Positions 6,428-6,702 of a DNA stretch of 6,702 bases are shown here, one piece after another. Each line of letters starts with the position of its first letter. Position 1 is the stretch's first letter. This DNA comes from an uncultured Candidatus Nemicrothrix sp. (GTDB taxonomy: Bacteria; Actinomycetota; Acidimicrobiia; Acidimicrobiales; UBA8592). The DNA is taken from positions 1 to 6,702 of the forward strand of contig CAJWRY010000078.1 of NCBI GenBank assembly GCA_913046155.1. The letters are read 5' to 3'. The notes under the pieces are model-generated. The model was not told where the DNA came from and ran no database searches. It worked only from the letters and a program-made list of their open reading frames with translations. The position numbers and the translations under genes were made by a program.

Positions 6428-6460
6428 AGGGTGCTGATTCCTCAGCGCCCTTTATCTTTT
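6428..6460 (+). terminator. Intrinsic terminator (putative attenuator) before infC
   Basis: AGGGTGCTGA (6428-6437) and TCAGCGCCCT (6442-6451) form a 10-bp, GC-rich stem with one G-U pair and a TTCC loop. A T-rich tract, TTATCTTTT, follows to 6460. On the + strand this is a textbook Rho-independent terminator. No + strand gene ends nearby (the upstream gene runs on the minus strand), so it can only act on a transcript heading into infC, which is why I read it as an attenuator. Confidence 0.8.
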
Positions 6461-6472
6461 GTAACACAACTT

Positions 6473-6479
6473 AAAGGAG
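6473..6479 (+). promoter_or_regulatory. Shine-Dalgarno of the mini-ORF upstream of infC
   Basis: AAAGGAG lies six bases before the TTG at 6486. It is a stronger ribosome site than the AGGAG that precedes the infC ATA and lies just downstream of the terminator T-tract. Confidence 0.6.
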
Positions 6480-6485
6480 AATCAC

Positions 6486-6506
6486 TTGAATAGGAGTTTG
6501 TCATAG
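6486..6506 (+). CDS. Possible six-codon leader ORF overlapping the infC start
   Basis: TTG AAT AGG AGT TTG TCA TAG would encode MNRSLS. It has a perfect AAAGGAG six bases upstream. Its AGG-AGT codons contain the infC Shine-Dalgarno, and its TAG (6504-6506) overlaps the ATA start of infC (6503-6505) in the sequence ATAG. That geometry is typical of translational coupling. The alternative is that TTG is the real infC start and a single base is missing between 6488 and 6506, through sequencing error or mutation, which would merge both into one frame (MNRSLS-IAGNQEPR). I cannot decide between these from sequence alone. Confidence 0.35.
   Translation: MNRSLS
6492..6496 (+). promoter_or_regulatory. 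Shine-Dalgarno of infC
   Basis: AGGAG is separated by six bases (TTTGTC) from the ATA at 6503. It supports ATA as the start codon because no conventional start codon stands in the infC frame at a useful distance. Confidence 0.6.
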
Positions 6507-6702
6507 CTGGGAACCAAGAGCCACGTATTAATGAGCAAATTCGGGCAAGTGAGGTCAGATTGGTATCACCCGAAGGTGAGCAAATAGGCATCACACCGTT
6601 AAACGAGGCTTTAGAGCAAGCGTTAAATTTGGACCTAGATCTCGTTGAAGTCGCTGAAAATGCAAACCCACCGGTCTGCAGAATCATGGACTACGGAAAA
6701 TA
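6503..6702 (+). CDS. infC: Translation initiation factor IF-3, N-terminal part, rare ATA start (cut by window edge)
   Basis: The frame reads (ATA)AGNQEPRINEQIR and continues with VRLVSPEGEQIGI, ALEQALNLDLDLVEVAENA and PPVCRIMDYGK, which is the highly conserved IF3 N-terminal domain. IF3 binds the 30S subunit, keeps it apart from 50S and checks start-codon and initiator-tRNA fidelity. Sixty-six codons are present; the linker and C-terminal domain lie beyond the window. In frame, a TAG stands at 6491, and between it and the conserved domain there is no ATG, GTG or TTG. The next TTG (6560-6562) lies inside the conserved core and would remove essential sequence. ATA at 6503 has AGGAG at the ideal distance. 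Family knowledge: infC often uses AUU or another poor start codon, so that IF3 represses its own translation by discriminating against it. rpmI and rplT would be expected downstream. Confidence 0.9.
   Translation, partial: MAGNQEPRINEQIRASEVRLVSPEGEQIGITPLNEALEQALNLDLDLVEVAENANPPVCRIMDYGK

Noticed and set aside
6560..6562. TTG as a conventional start for infC
   Set aside because: It lies inside the conserved VRLVS segment; using it would delete the essential N-terminal IF3 sequence, and no Shine-Dalgarno precedes it.
6442..6687. 81-residue open frame on the minus strand opposite infC
   Set aside because: It lies antisense to the conserved IF3 coding sequence and over the terminator. It has no ribosome site or recognisable domain; it is a shadow of infC.

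Overview
The window looks like chromosomal DNA from a low-to-moderate GC actinobacterium. An Acidimicrobiia-like, possibly marine, lineage is my best guess. The reasons are an infC gene next to a DUF1844-type protein, a long-form HisG, a compact RsmB, and a RibD reductase domain with a shortened middle. The placement rests on remembered family features, not on a search. All recognisable genes look intact, except that infC is cut by the right edge. I see no insertion sequence, CRISPR array, tRNA or rRNA.

Region 1 (about 2-3616, + strand) is a housekeeping run: rsmB (16S rRNA m5C methyltransferase), a MogA/MoaB-type molybdopterin gene, ribD (riboflavin deaminase/reductase) and hisG (ATP phosphoribosyltransferase). 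The molybdopterin gene and ribD overlap. The other gaps are about 40 bp, so the genes may be co-transcribed. They share no pathway, and the usual riboflavin and histidine partner genes are absent here.

Region 2 (3613-6258, - strand) reads, in transcription order, DUF1844-like protein, alpha/beta hydrolase, cytochrome P450. Its last gene meets hisG tail to tail, with the two stop codons interlocked. The P450 and hydrolase may act in one oxidative/hydrolytic pathway, but the sequence does not reveal a substrate.

Region 3 (6259-6702) is a 244-bp divergent spacer and the start of infC (translation initiation factor IF3, + strand). It is the most interesting part of the window. The infC reading frame has no ATG, GTG or TTG in the right place. 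The best start is a rare ATA at 6503, six bases after an AGGAG Shine-Dalgarno. A six-codon TTG-started ORF with its own AAAGGAG sits just upstream, and its TAG stop overlaps that ATA. Before it lies a chain of hairpins ending in a strong intrinsic terminator (6428-6460). An alternative pairing could prevent that terminator from forming. Together these suggest that infC is controlled both by transcription attenuation and at translation initiation.
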